Shown here: positions 12,092 through 23,317 of the stretch, piece by piece
Numbering within the stretch: the first letter of the stretch is position 1
Layout of the letters: each line of letters starts with the position of its first letter
Origin: Anaeramoeba ignava
Taxonomy: Eukaryota; Metamonada; Anaeramoebidae
Assembly: GCA_028826165.1 (NCBI GenBank)
Contig: JAPDFW010000070.1
Coordinates: forward strand, 208,501 to 272,500
Direction: 5' to 3'
DNA length: 64,000 nucleotides
The notes under the pieces: generated by a model
Database searches by the model: none
What the model was told of the DNA's origin: nothing
What the model saw: only the letters and a program-made list of their open reading frames with translations
Position numbers and translations under genes: made by a program

Positions 12092-13544
12092 ATGAAAGCT
12101 TTTTTTGATAAAAAAGAAAGAAGAAGGTCAAGTGATTTAAAAGAATTTAAAGGTGATTCATTAGGACTTGAAAATAAAAAAGCAATTAAAAAATATTTAT
12201 CAAAATCAAGTAAAAAAATTTTCAAATCAAAATTAAAATTTCAAATTAAACTAAAACTTAAAAAATCAATTTAAAGATAATTCAAAAATTCTTTTCTCAG
12301 GAAAAGTTCAAAAAATGAATAAAAGAAATAAAATTCAAGAAAGAGTTTTAATGGTTACTGATGAATTTGTTTATAATCTTGATCCAGGAAGCTATAAAAG
12401 CAAAAGAGAAATTTCTATTAATAAAATTAATTCAATTGCTGTTTCAAATTTACCTGATAATTTTTTTGTTATTAAAGTTAATGATGAATATGATTATTTA
12501 TTTATCTCTCCAAATAAAACTGAGATTATTTCAAGAATAATTGGAGCTTATCAAAAATTAACAGGAAATCCTTTAAATCTTTTATTTTCTGATCAGTAAT
12601 TTAATAATTAATTTAATATTTAATTTAATATTTATTTTAATATTTATTTTAATATTTATTTTAATATTTATTTTAATATTTATTTTAATATTTATTTTAA
12701 TATTTATTTTAATATTTATTTTAATATTTATTTTAATATTTATTTTAATATTTATTTTAATATTTATTTTAATATTTATTTTAATATTTATTTTAATATT
12801 TATTTTAATATTTATTTTAATATTTATTTTAATATTTATTTTAATATTTATTTTAAATAATTGATTTCAAATTTATTTTGAATACGATTTAAATAAAGAT
12901 TTAAAAAGAATTTAGTATTTTCAAAAACTGAAGATGGAATTTTTCAAATATTTATATTTTTAATTTTAATTTTAATTTTAATTTTAATTTTAATTTGAAA
13001 ATTTTGATTGAAAAAGAATGAAATTTTTAAAAAAATTTAAAAATAAAAATTTTAATATTTATTTTAATATTTATTTTAATATTTAATTTAATATTTATTT
13101 TAATATTTATTTTAATATTTAATTTAATATTTATTTTTATAGTTTTTAATAATTAATTTAATATTTATTGGAAATATTTTTTTTTTTTATTTATTTTTAT
13201 TTATTTTAATAATTAATTTAATATTTAATACAAATATTTAATTTAAATATTTTTTTTTAAAAATTTATTTTAAATTAATTTTTATTTATTTTAATATTTA
13301 TTTTAATATTTATTTTAATATTTATTTTAATATTTAATTTAATATTTATTTTAATATTTAATTTAATATTTATTTTAATATTTATTTTAATATTTATTTT
13401 AATATTTAACTTAATATTTATTTTAATATTAATTTCCAAATTAGAATTGAATACGATTGTCGAGGAAAAGATGTAAAAGAATTAGTATTTTCAAAAACTG
13501 AAGATGGAATTAAAACTCAAATATTCCAAAAGAAGAAAAAATAA
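12092..13544 (+). CDS. Stand-alone myosin-I TH1 (tail homology 1) domain protein
   Basis: Exons 12092-12209, 12277-12595 and 13445-13544 join in phase to give 178 residues. The protein opens with RRRSSDLKEFKGDSLGLE, continues with ILFSGKVQKMNKRNK, then RVLMVTDEFVYNLDP and KREISINKINSIAVS, and ends with IEYDCRGKDVKELVFSK. This is the order of the class I myosin TH1 domain (Pfam Myosin_TH1), a PH-like fold that binds acidic phospholipids. No motor, IQ or SH3 region is present up- or downstream, so it is a free tail domain, not a fragment of an adjacent myosin. The last intron (849 bases) is ATTTATTTTAAT repeat and contains a decayed second copy of the last exon. Family assignment is from motif order. 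Confidence 0.75.
12600..13437 (+). repeat. ATTTATTTTAAT microsatellite flanking the ghost exon
   Basis: Two blocks (about 12610-12853 and 13050-13437) of near-perfect TTTTAATATTTA units fill the last intron of the TH1 gene on either side of the ghost exon. The first block is very homogeneous for over 200 bases. Confidence 0.9.
12866..13049 (+). pseudogene. Ghost copy of the TH1 gene's last exon inside its intron 2
   Basis: At about 12879-12940 the intron holds a recognisable but broken copy of the exon at 13445-13544. The words GAATACGATT, GTATTTTCAAAAACTGAAGA and TGGAAT recur in order, with stops and indels between them. The copy continues into the same 3' flank as the real exon (TTTAATTTTAATTTT, then TTTTGATTGAAAAA and GAATGAAATTTTT). 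This points to a tandem duplication of the 3' end of the gene followed by decay. Confidence 0.75.
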
Positions 13545-13705
13545 TGTTACACTTTTTAATTTTAATTTTGATTTTGATTTTAATTTTGATTTTGATTTTG
13601 ATTGAAAAAAAAAAAAGAATGAAATTTTTTTAAAAACGGAAAAAAAATAAAAAACAATTTAAATTATTTTCATTTTTCATTTTTCATTTTTTATTTTATA
13701 TTTTA

Positions 13706-14722
13706 ATGATTGAATCAAAAGCTCAACAAATTAAAATAGTTTTTGCAGGTGATTTAGCTGTTGGAAAAACTTGTCTTCGTGATAGATTTTTGGAAGAAAA
13801 ATTTAAAGGGAATACAAAGCCTACAATTGGAGCAGATGTTGTTTTTCCTAAAAAAATGATAAATAATCAAGAATGTCAAATTCATTTAGTAAATTTTTTG
13901 TTCAAAATATTTCATTAATTTTTTTTCTCTTATTAATTTTGAATTTTGAATTTATTTTTAAATTTAGTGGGATACAGCAGGTTTTTATTATTATTTTATT
14001 ATTATTTATCTTTTATTTTGGATATAAAAATTAAAATTAAAATCAAAATTAAATTTAAAATCAAAATTAAAAATCAAAATCAAAATCAAAATCAAATTCA
14101 AAATTAAAATTAAAATTAATATCAAATTCAAAATCAAAATCAAAATTAAAATTAAAATCAAAATTAAATCAAAATCAAAATCAAAATCAAAATTAAATTA
14201 AAATCAAAATCAAAATCAATTTGAAAATTCAAAAAAAAAGGTCAAGAAAAATTTGATTCTTTTACAAAAACGTATTTTAGAGATGCAAATGGTGTTATTT
14301 TAGTTTATGATATAACAAGAAAACATTCATTGGAAAGGGTTCAATTTCTATATCAAACAATTCAAGATGAATCACAAAATGGATGTGCAATTATTTTATT
14401 TGGAAATAAAGTTGATCTTGAAAATGAAAGAATGATTGAAGTTACAGAAGGAGAAGAATTAGCACAATCTTGGAATTGTTCATTTTTTGAAACAAGTGCA
14501 AAAACTGGAATAAATGTAAAAGAAGGATTTGAAAAAATATTTGAAGAATCTTTTGAAAGTATTTATTTTATTTTTTAATTAAAATTTTTTTCCGATTTTT
14601 AATTTTCATTTTTTTAATTTTAATTTTAATTTTTATTTTTTTAGTGCAAAAAAAAATTGGGACAAAGATCCAATAAATACAATCTCTTTATCTCAAAAAT
14701 AAAAACCAGTTCTTGTTGTTGA
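13706..14722 (+). CDS. Rab-like GTPase, paralog A (tail out of frame)
   Basis: This is a small Ras-superfamily switch GTPase. Exons are 13706-13888, 13968-13980 (13-nt microexon), 14241-14558 and a last exon near 14645-14722. G motifs are P-loop GDLAVGKTCL, PTIGAD in switch I, WDTAGQE built by the microexon plus the start of exon 3, NKVD and ETSAK. A Cys-Cys ending (frame SSCC then TGA at 14720-14722) exists but is not reached: exon 3 ends in phase 1, and with the acceptor at 14644 or at 14667 translation stops earlier. One base more or less in an A-run would fix it. Either it is decaying, or the assembly has a homopolymer error. It is the first of five tandem copies. Confidence 0.8.
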
Positions 14723-14948
14723 AAAAAATGAGAAAAATTAAATTCTTTTTTTTTAAATTTGATTTAATTTCGAAAAAAATTAAAATTAAAAAAAATTTGA
14801 ACAAATAATAATTTTTTTTCCGATTTTATTTTTTTCATTTTTTTCATTTTATTCATTTTATTCATTTTTATTCAATTTATTCATTTTATTCATTTTTTAT
14901 TCAATTTATTCAATTTATTCAATTTATTAATTTTATTCAAAATAAATT

Positions 14949-16223
14949 ATGGAAAAAGAAATAACATCAAAATTAAAACAAATTAAAATTGTATTTGCAG
15001 GTGATGTAGGAGTTGGAAAAACTTGTTTAGTTGATTCATTTATGGGAAAACAATTTGAAGATGTCAAAGTTTTAACATCAGGAAGTGAAGTACAATTTGT
15101 AACAAAAAGCATTGATGATGAAGAAATTCAATTTGCTTTGGTATTTTTTATTTAAATTTTAACTTTTAATTTTAATTATGAATTTTGAATTATTTTTAAA
15201 TTAGTGGGATACAGCAGGTTTTTATTATTATTTTATTACTCTTTATCTTTTATTTTGGATATAAAAATAAAAATCAAAATTCAAAATCAAATCAAAATCA
15301 AATTCAAAATCAAAATCAAATTCAAAATCAAAATCGAAATTCAAATTCAAAATCAAAATCAAAATCAAATTCAAAATCAAAATCAAAATTCAAATTCAAA
15401 ATCAAAATCAAAATCAAAATCAAAATCAAAATCAAAATCAAAATCAAAATCAAAATTAAAATCAAAATTCAAATTCAAAATCAAAATCAAAATCAAATTC
15501 AAAATTCAAATTCAAAATCAAAATCAAAATCAAAATCAAAAAAATCAAAATTAAAATCAAAATCAAAATCAAAATTAAAATCAAAATCAAAATCAAAATC
15601 AAAATCAAAATTAAAATCAAAATCAAAATCAAAATCAAAATCAAAATTAAAATCAAAATTAAAATTAAAATTAAAATCAAAATCAAAAATCAAAATCAAA
15701 ATCAAAATCAAAATCAATTTGAAAATTCAAAAAAAAAGGTCAAGAAAGATTTGATTCTTTGACAAAAATATATTTTAGAGATGCAAATGGTGTTATTTTA
15801 GTTTATGATATAACAAGAGAAGATTCATTAGAAAGGGTGAAATTTCTATATCAAACAATTCAAGATGAATCACAAAATGGATGTGCAATTATTTTATTTG
15901 GAAATAAAGTTGATCTTGAAAATAAAAGAAAGGTTGAAATTTCAAAAGGAGAAGAATTAGCACAATCTTGGAATTGTTCATTTTTTGAAACAAGTGCAAA
16001 AACTAGAAAAAATGTAAAAGAAGGATTTAAAAAAATACTTGAAGAAGCTTTTGAAAAGTATTTATTTTATTTTTTAATTAAAATTTTTTTCCGATTTTTA
16101 ATTTTCATTTTTTTAATTTTTTTAGAAAAAAGGAAAGAAAAAAATGAAAATGAAAAAAAAATGGATAGTATTCATTTAAATAGTGAAGAGAAAAATAAAA
16201 AATCCAAAAATTCTTGTTGTTGA
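14949..16223 (+). CDS. Rab-like GTPase, paralog B
   Basis: Exons 14949-15140, 15205-15217 (microexon), 15739-16057 and 16133-16223 give 204 residues. Motifs are GDVGVGKTCL, WDTAGQE, FRDANGVILVYDIT, FGNKVD and ETSAK, ending NSCC, a Rab-type double-cysteine geranylgeranylation site. The last acceptor appears to be the AG at 16131-16132; using the earlier AG at 16124-16125 puts the tail out of frame. Switch I (LTSGSE) departs from the usual TIGVD, so effector binding may be altered. Exon 3 is very close to paralog A. Intron 2 (521 bases) is swollen by AAAATC repeats. Confidence 0.85.
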
Positions 16224-16313
16224 AATTATTTAAACTAACGAAACAAAAATTTTTTCATTTTTTCATTTTTCATTTTTCGTTTTTCGTTTTTTTTCATTTT
16301 TTTCAAATAAAAA

Positions 16314-17938
16314 ATGCAAAATCAAAATTTGCCTTCAAAAAAAATAAAACAAATTAAAATTGTATTTGCAGGTGATGCAGGAGTTGGGAAAACTTGTTTA
16401 ATGGAGAGTTATATGGGAAGGGATTTTCAAGTTAATCAAGTTTCAACAATGGGAGGAGATGTTCAATTTGTAATGAAAACTATGGAAAAGGAAACTGTTC
16501 AATTTGTTTTGGTATTTTTAATTTATTTTTTAATTTATTTTTAATTTATTTTTTAATTTATTTTTTAATTTATTTTTTAATTTATTTTTAATTTAGTGGG
16601 ATACAGCAGGTTTTTATTATTATTTTATTATTATTTATCTTTTATTTTAGATATAAAATTCAAAATCAAAATTCAAAATCAAAATCAAAATCAAAACCAA
16701 AATCAAAATCAAAATCAAAATCAAATTCAAAATCAAATTAAAAATCAAAATCAAAATCAAAATTCAAAATCAAAATAAAAATCAAAATCAAAATCAAAAT
16801 TAAATTCAAAATCAATTTTAAAATTAAAATTAAAATCAAAATCAAAATCAAAATCAAAATCAAATCAAAATCAAAATCAAAATCAAAATCAAAATTAAAA
16901 TCAAAATTAAAATCAAAATCAAATTCAATTTTAAAATTCAAAAAAAAAAGGTCAAGAAAAATTTGATTCTTTTACAAAAAATTATTTTAGAGATGCACAT
17001 GGTATTATTTTAGTTTATGATATAACAAGAGAAAGTTCATTTGAAAGAGCAAAAAAATTTCACCAAACAATTTTAGAAGAATCACAATATAATTGTGCAA
17101 TTATTTTAGTTGGAAATAAAGTTGATATTAAAAAAAAAAGAGTTGTTGATACTGTAAAAGCAGAAGATTTAGCAAAAGCTTGGGATTGTTCATTTTTTGA
17201 AACAAGTGCAAAAACAGGAATAAATGTAATTCAAGCATTTGAAAAAATGTTTCTTGAAGCTTATGAAGTGTATTTAAAATTCAATTTCAATTTCAAAATC
17301 AAATCAAAATTAAATTCAAAATCAAAATCAAAATTCAAAATCAAATTCAAAATCAAATTCAAAATGAAATTCAAAATTAAAATCAAAATCAAAATCAAAA
17401 TCAAAATCAAAATCAAAATCAAAATTAAAATCAAAATCAAAATCAAAATCAAAATCAAAATTTCAAAATAAAAATCAAAAATCAAAATCAAAAAATCAAA
17501 ATCAAAATCAAAATCAAAATCAAAATCAAAATCAAAATCAAAATCAAAATCAAAATCAAAATCAAAATCAAATTCAAAATCAAAATCAAAATCAAAATCA
17601 AAATCAAAATCAAAATCAAAATCAAAATCAAAATCAAAATCAAAATCAAAATCAAAATTTAAAATTAAAATTAAAATCAAAATCAAAATCAAAATCAAAA
17701 TCAAAATCAAAATTTAAAATTAAAATCAAAATCAAAATCAAAATTTAAAATTAAATTCAAAATCAAAATGAAAATCAAAATTAAAATCAAATTCAAAATC
17801 AAAATTTAAATCTAATCAAATTTATTATTTTTCCTCTTTTTTCTTTTTAGATTAAAGAAAATGTCAAAAGATAAAAAAGATGAAGAAATATTTTTATTCG
17901 ATTCTCATACTAAAAAATCTAAAAGTTCTTGTTGTTGA
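16314..17938 (+). CDS. Rab-like GTPase, paralog C
   Basis: Exons 16314-16511, 16597-16609 (microexon), 16951-17269 and 17851-17938 give 205 residues with GT-AG joins in phase. Motifs are GDAGVGKTCL, STMGGD in switch I, WDTAGQE, FRDAHGIILVYDIT, VGNKVD and ETSAKTG. The hypervariable tail is Lys/Asp-rich and ends KSSCC for dual prenylation. Introns 2 (341 bases) and 3 (581 bases) are AAAATC repeat; in this copy, unlike the others, the third intron is expanded too. It lies about 90 bases downstream of paralog B and in the same direction. Confidence 0.87.
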
Positions 17939-18054
17939 TTCAATTTAAGAAACAAGAAAAAATATTTTTATTAAATAATTTTTTTAACTTTTTTTTTTTA
18001 AAAAATAAATTTGGAAAAAATTTAATTTTTATTTTTTTTCTTTTTTTAAAAAAA

Positions 18055-20223
18055 ATGGAACCAAATTTGGATGAAAATTTAATTCTTGTTAAAATTGTAT
18101 TTGCAGGTGATACAGGAGTTGGAAAAACGTGTTTAATGAATAATTTTATGGGAAATAAATTTGGAGTTAATATTATGATAACAGTTGGAGCAGATGTTCA
18201 ATTTTTTAGAAGGAAAATTGAAGGAAAAGAATTGAAATTTGCAGTTGTAATTTAATTTAATTTAATTTAATTTAATTTAATTTAAATTTAATTTTAAATT
18301 AATTTAATTTAATTTAGTGGGATACAGCAGGTTTTTATTATTATTTTATTATTATTTATCTTTTATTTTGGATATAAAATTCGGAAAATCAAAATCAAAA
18401 TCAAAATCAAAATCAAAATCAAAATCAAAATCAAAATCAAAATCAAAATCAAAATCAAAATCAAAATAAAAATAAAATTCAAAATCAAAATCAAAATCAA
18501 AATCAAAATCAAAATCAAAATCAAAATTAAAATCAAAATCAAAATTAAAATTAAAATCAAAATCAAAATCAAAATCAAAATCAAAATTAAAATTCAAAAT
18601 CAAAATCAAAATCAAAATCAAAATTAAATTTAAAATTAAAATCAAAATCAAATCAAAATCAAAATCAAAAAAAAATCAAATTAAAATCAAATTTAAAATT
18701 AAAAATTAAAAATAAAAATAAAAATCAAATTTAAAAATCAAAAAAAAAATCAAAATTAAAAATCAAAATCAAAATAAAATTAAAAATCAAAATCAAAATC
18801 AAATTCAAAATAAAAATCAAAAAATTGAAAAAATCAAAATCAAAATCAAAATCAAAATCAAAATCAAAATTGGAAAAACGTCAAAATGAAAATTTTAAAA
18901 ATAAAATCAAAGTTAAAATTATGATAAAAATTGGAAAATCAATTTCAAAATCAAAATCAAAAAAAAAATCAAAATTAAAATTAAAATTTAAATCAAATTC
19001 AAATTCAAAATAAAAATTTAAAAAATCAAAATCAAAATCAAAATAAAAAAATTATTATTTTTTATTATTTATAAAATTAAATTCAAAAATAAAATTAAAA
19101 ATCAAAATCAAAATCAAATTCAAATCAAAATCAAAATCAAAATCAAAATCAAAATCAAAATCAAATTAAAAAATCAAAATCAAAATCAAAATCAAAATTA
19201 AAATCAAAAATCAAAATCAAAATTAAAATTAAAATCAAAATCAAATCAAAATCAAAATCAAAATCAAAATCAAAATCAAAATTCAAATTCAAAATCAAAA
19301 TTAAAATTCAAAATCAAAATCAAAATTAAAATCAAAATCAAAATCAAAATCAAAATCAAAATCAAAATCAAAATCAAAATCAAAATCAAAATTAAAATTT
19401 AAATCAAATTCAAATTCAAAATTAAAATCAAAATCAAAATCAAAATTAAAATCAAAATTAAAATCAAATCAAAATCAAAATCAAAATCAAAATTAAAATT
19501 AAAATCAAAATTAAAATTAAAATTAAAATCAAATTCAAATTCAAAATCAAAATTTAAAATAAAAATCAAAATGAAAACCAAAATCAAATTCAAAATCAAA
19601 ACCAAAACCAAAATCAAAATCAAAATCAAAATCAAAATTAAAATCAAAATCAAAATCAAAATCAAAATCAAAATCAAAATCAAAATCAAAATCCAAAAAA
19701 AAATAAATTTGAAAATCCAAAAAAAAATCAAAATCAAAATCAAAATTGAAAGGTCAAGAAAGATTTGAATCATTTACAAGTAATTATTTTAGAGAAGCAC
19801 ATGGTGTTATTTTAGTTTATGATATTACAAGTAAATACTCATTAGAAAGAGCTCAAAAATTTTACGAATCAATTTTAAAATCATCAGAATATAATTGTGC
19901 AATTATTTTAGTTGGAAATAAAGCTGATATGGAAAATAAAAGAGCTGTAGAAGTTGAAGAAGGAGAAAATTTAGCAAAATCTTGGGATTCTCAATTTTTT
20001 GAAACTAGTGCAAAAACAGGAATAAATGTAAAAGAAGTATTTGAAAAAATATTTGAAGAATCTTTTGAAGTGTAATTAAAATTGATATTTTTAAATTGAT
20101 TTCATTTTTTTAATTTTATTTCATTTTTTTAGTAAAAAAAAAATTATCGAAAACGAAAAGAAATTGAAAATCGAACAAATTAATTTAAATTTACAAAATA
20201 AAAAAAAGTCAAGTTGTTGTTGA
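18055..20223 (+). CDS. Rab-like GTPase, paralog D (1.4-kb repeat intron)
   Basis: Exons 18055-18246, 18318-18330 (microexon), 19753-20071 and 20133-20223 give 204 residues. Motifs are GDTGVGKTCL, ITVGADVQF in switch I, WDTAGQE, FREAHGVILVYDIT, VGNKAD and ETSAKTG. The tail is KKKSSCC. Intron 2 is 1422 bases, nearly all AAAATC, AAAATT and AAATTC repeat, against 102 bases in paralog E. Despite the expansion the splice ends are conserved and all exons are intact. Confidence 0.87.
18331..19752 (+). repeat. Expanded AAAATC microsatellite in Rab paralog D intron 2
   Basis: The first ~50 bases are the segment shared by intron 2 of all five paralogs; after that come about 1.35 kb of AAAATC units mixed with AAAATT and AAATTC. 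The equivalent introns at 13981-14240, 15218-15738 and 16610-16950 carry shorter versions. Confidence 0.9.
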
Positions 20224-20361
20224 ATTTATTCAAAAGAAAAGAAAAGAAAATAAAAGAAAATTTTTTTTTCCGATTTCAAAATTTTTATTAAAAAATTTTT
20301 TTCCGATTTTAAAATTTTATTTTTTTTCATTTTAAATTTTATATAAATTTTTAAAAAAAAA

Positions 20362-21190
20362 ATGAAGAAAGTTAAAATTGTATTTGCAGGTGATACAGGA
20401 GTTGGAAAAACTTGTTTAATGAATTTAATTGTTGGAGAAAAGTTTAGCAGATCTCAAATTCAAACAATGGGAGTTGAAGTTAGATTTTTAACAAAAAATA
20501 TTGAAGAAAAAGAAGTGAATTTTGAAATGGTAATTAATTTTAATTTAATTAAATTAATTTTATTTTTAATTTTAATTTTGGATTATTTTTAATTTAGTGG
20601 GATACAGCAGGTTTTTATTGTTATTTTATTATATTTTATCTTTTATTTTGGATATAAAAATAAGGAAAAAAAATTTAAATTAAAATTTAATTTGAAAATC
20701 CAAAAAAAAAAGGTCAAGAAAGATATGATTCTTTAACAAAACAATATTTTAGAGATGCACATGGTATTATATTAGTTTATGATATTACAAGAGAAGATTC
20801 AGTTGAAAGAGCAAAAAAATTATATTTAAAAATTAAAGATGAGATAGTTAATGATTTTGCAATTGTTTTAGTTGGAAATAAAATTGATCTTGAAAACAAA
20901 AGAATTATTCAATTTTCTCAAGGTGAAAATTTAGCAAAATCTTGGAATTGTTCATTTTTTGAAACAAGTGCAAAAATAGGAACAAATGTAAAAGAAGCAT
21001 TTGAGAAAATATTTGAACAAGGTTTTCTTAAGTATGTTTTCCAAAATTTTTAAAAAAAAATCATTTCAATTTTTTTCCAATTTTTGATTTTTGATATTTT
21101 TTTTTATTTTATAAAAAAAGATGGAATTCAAAAAAGGAATATCACGAAATTATCTTAACGGAAAAATTTGAGAAGAGTTCTTGTTGTTGA
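20362..21190 (+). CDS. Rab-like GTPase, paralog E (compact introns)
   Basis: Exons 20362-20529, 20598-20610 (microexon), 20713-21031 and 21121-21190 give 189 residues, the shortest copy. Motifs are GDTGVGKTCL at the extreme N-terminus (MKKVKIVFAG), QTMGVEVRF in switch I, WDTAGQE, FRDAHGIILVYDIT, VGNKID and ETSAKIG, ending KSSCC. Intron 2 is only 102 bases and has no microsatellite, so it probably shows the ancestral form of that intron. It is the last of the five tandem copies, followed about 95 bases later by the first RCC1-BTB gene. Confidence 0.87.
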
Positions 21191-21285
21191 AAATTTTTTT
21201 CGAATTGAAAATACAAACCAAAATTTTAAATAGTTTATTTTTCCCATTTCATTTTTTATTTTTTTCATTTTTTTTCTTTTTAAAA

Positions 21286-22979
21286 ATGAATGATTGTTTA
21301 TTTTTTGGTCAAAATCAATTTCCAAATCTTTTCAAAAATAAACCAAATACAAATAAAATAATAAAACCAATTCAATTTAAATTTGAAAATGAAAATGAAA
21401 ATGAAAATGAAAATGAAAATGAAAATGAAAATGAAAATGAAAATGAAAAACAAATTAAACAAATTTCATCAGGAAATTTTTCAACAATTTTCCTTTTTGA
21501 AAATGGAAAAGTAATAGAATACTTAAATCAAAATGATTCAAAACAAAATCCTTCAAAAATCCAAATTGAAGAAAATATTCAAAAAGTAACTGTTGGTTAT
21601 GAAAATGAAGCTATTTTAACAATAGAAGGAAATGTATTTGCCAAAGGAAGAAATATTATTCCAAATAATCCAAAAGAATTTATCAATATTTCATCATTAA
21701 TTGAAGATAAAAATGATAGAATAATTCAAGATATTGTTTCTGGAGCTAATTCAATTTATTTACTAACTTCAAATCAAAATGTTTATGGAATTGGTTCAAA
21801 TGAATATACTCAACTTGGTGTTGATGCTGAAACACTTTATAAAACAGAAGAACCAATTTTAATGATGAAAAATGTTTCTAAAATATTTTCAGGAAGTAAT
21901 TCATTTCATGTTTTTCTTTTAAATTCAAATCAAGAATTATTTGGATGCGGTTATAATGGATTTGGTCAAGTTGGATTAGGAAAATTAACCAAAATCCAAA
22001 ATATTCCAAAAGGCAAAATAATTGATATTCAATGTGGAAGTACATCCAAAAAGAAAACTTTATTCATGTGGATATGAGAAATTCAATGGACTTAAAAAAA
22101 ATACTTATGAATTTACTGAAATCAAATCATCTTTATTTGAAAATGATGATAATATTCTTGATTTTTCTGTTGGATTTAACCATACTTTGATTTTAACTTC
22201 TAATTCAAAATTAATAGGATTTGGATATAATAATTCCAATTCAAATTGAACTTCCTAAATTAAGATTTAATGAAAATATTTCTAATTATCATATTTCTTG
22301 TGGATATTTCAATTCATTTCTTTATTATTCTCCTCTTTCTTTTTCCAATCTTGAAGAAGATTTGATAAAATTATTTAGAAGAAAAGAATTTTGTGATATT
22401 TCATTTAAAACAGAAAATGGAGAAATAATTGAAGCTCATAAATTAATATTGAAATATAGATTAAAAGATGAAAATCAAATTGAAAAACTTCAAGAAATTA
22501 TTTCAAAAAAATCAATTAAAGAATCAAATCAAATATTTGAAATGATTTATTCAAACAGAATAATAAATCCAAAATTATATTCTGAAATTAAAGAAATTAT
22601 AAATTCAAATGAAAAAATTGAAGAAACAATGAAAAGAATTTATTTAAATGAAAATGAAAATGAAAAAGATTTTATTATTGAAAGAAAAGAAAAACAATAT
22701 AAATTTCCTAAATTAATATTAATAATGAGAAGTGAATTATATCGAGGAATGTTTTTATCTGTAACAGAAGATACTTCTAATAAAGTTACAGATTATAGTG
22801 AATTAAGTGATAAATCATTTCAAATATTTGAATATTGGATTTATTCAAATCAAATTAAAGATGAAATTCAAATTACACAAGAAATTATTGAAGAATTAGA
22901 AATAGGAATTGATTATTTTCAATTAAATCAAACATATCCAAATTTATTGGATTTATTAATTAACAAATTTAATAATTAA
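21286..22979 (+). pseudogene. RCC1-BTB paralog 1 (two internal deletions, lost CaaX)
   Basis: The start MNDCLFFGQNQF, an acidic Glu-Asn run and several RCC1-type blades (VYGIGSNEYTQLG, LFGCGYNGFGQVG) are followed by a BTB domain (FRRKEFCDISFKT, AHKLILKYRL). Compared with its neighbour at 23.3 kb it lacks about 36 bases near 22043 and about 45 bases near 22233; each deletion changes frame, so the protein would end at 22077. A third lesion is a CAA-to-TAA-like stop at 22977; the KEKNCLIF tail still follows in frame to 23072. I read it as a recent pseudogene. Confidence 0.8.
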
Positions 22980-23075
22980 AATCAAGAAGAAATCAAAAAA
23001 GAAAACAAAAAAGAAAACAAAAAAGAAAACAAAAAAGAAAACAAAAAAGAAAAAAATTGTTTAATTTTTTAAACA

Positions 23076-23231
23076 GAAATAAAAGAAATCGAAAAAGAAA
23101 TCAAAGAAAAAATCCAAATTACACAAGAAATTATTAAAGAAATTCAAATTGGAATTGATTATTTTCAATTAAATCAAACAAATCCAAATTTATTTGATTT
23201 ATTAATTAACAAATTTAATAATCAAAATTAA
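23076..23231 (+). pseudogene. Orphan C-terminal fragment of an RCC1-BTB gene
   Basis: Immediately after the first copy's CLIF stop lies a second copy of only the last ~50 codons of the family (ITQEIIKEIQIGIDYFQLNQ onward to NKFNNQN and a stop). It is not attached to a gene body. A matching fragment follows the second copy, which suggests that the duplicated unit included it. Confidence 0.75.
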
Positions 23232-23317
23232 AATTAAAACAAAAATTCCAACTTTAAAAATTAAAAATTAAAATTAAAATTAAAAATTCATTTTTTTCAT
23301 TTTTTTTCTTTTCAAAA

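Noticed and set aside
16058-16223. Frameshift in Rab paralog B's last exon
   Set aside because: Using the acceptor at 16131-16132 instead of 16124-16125 restores the frame to NSCC, so no lesion is needed.
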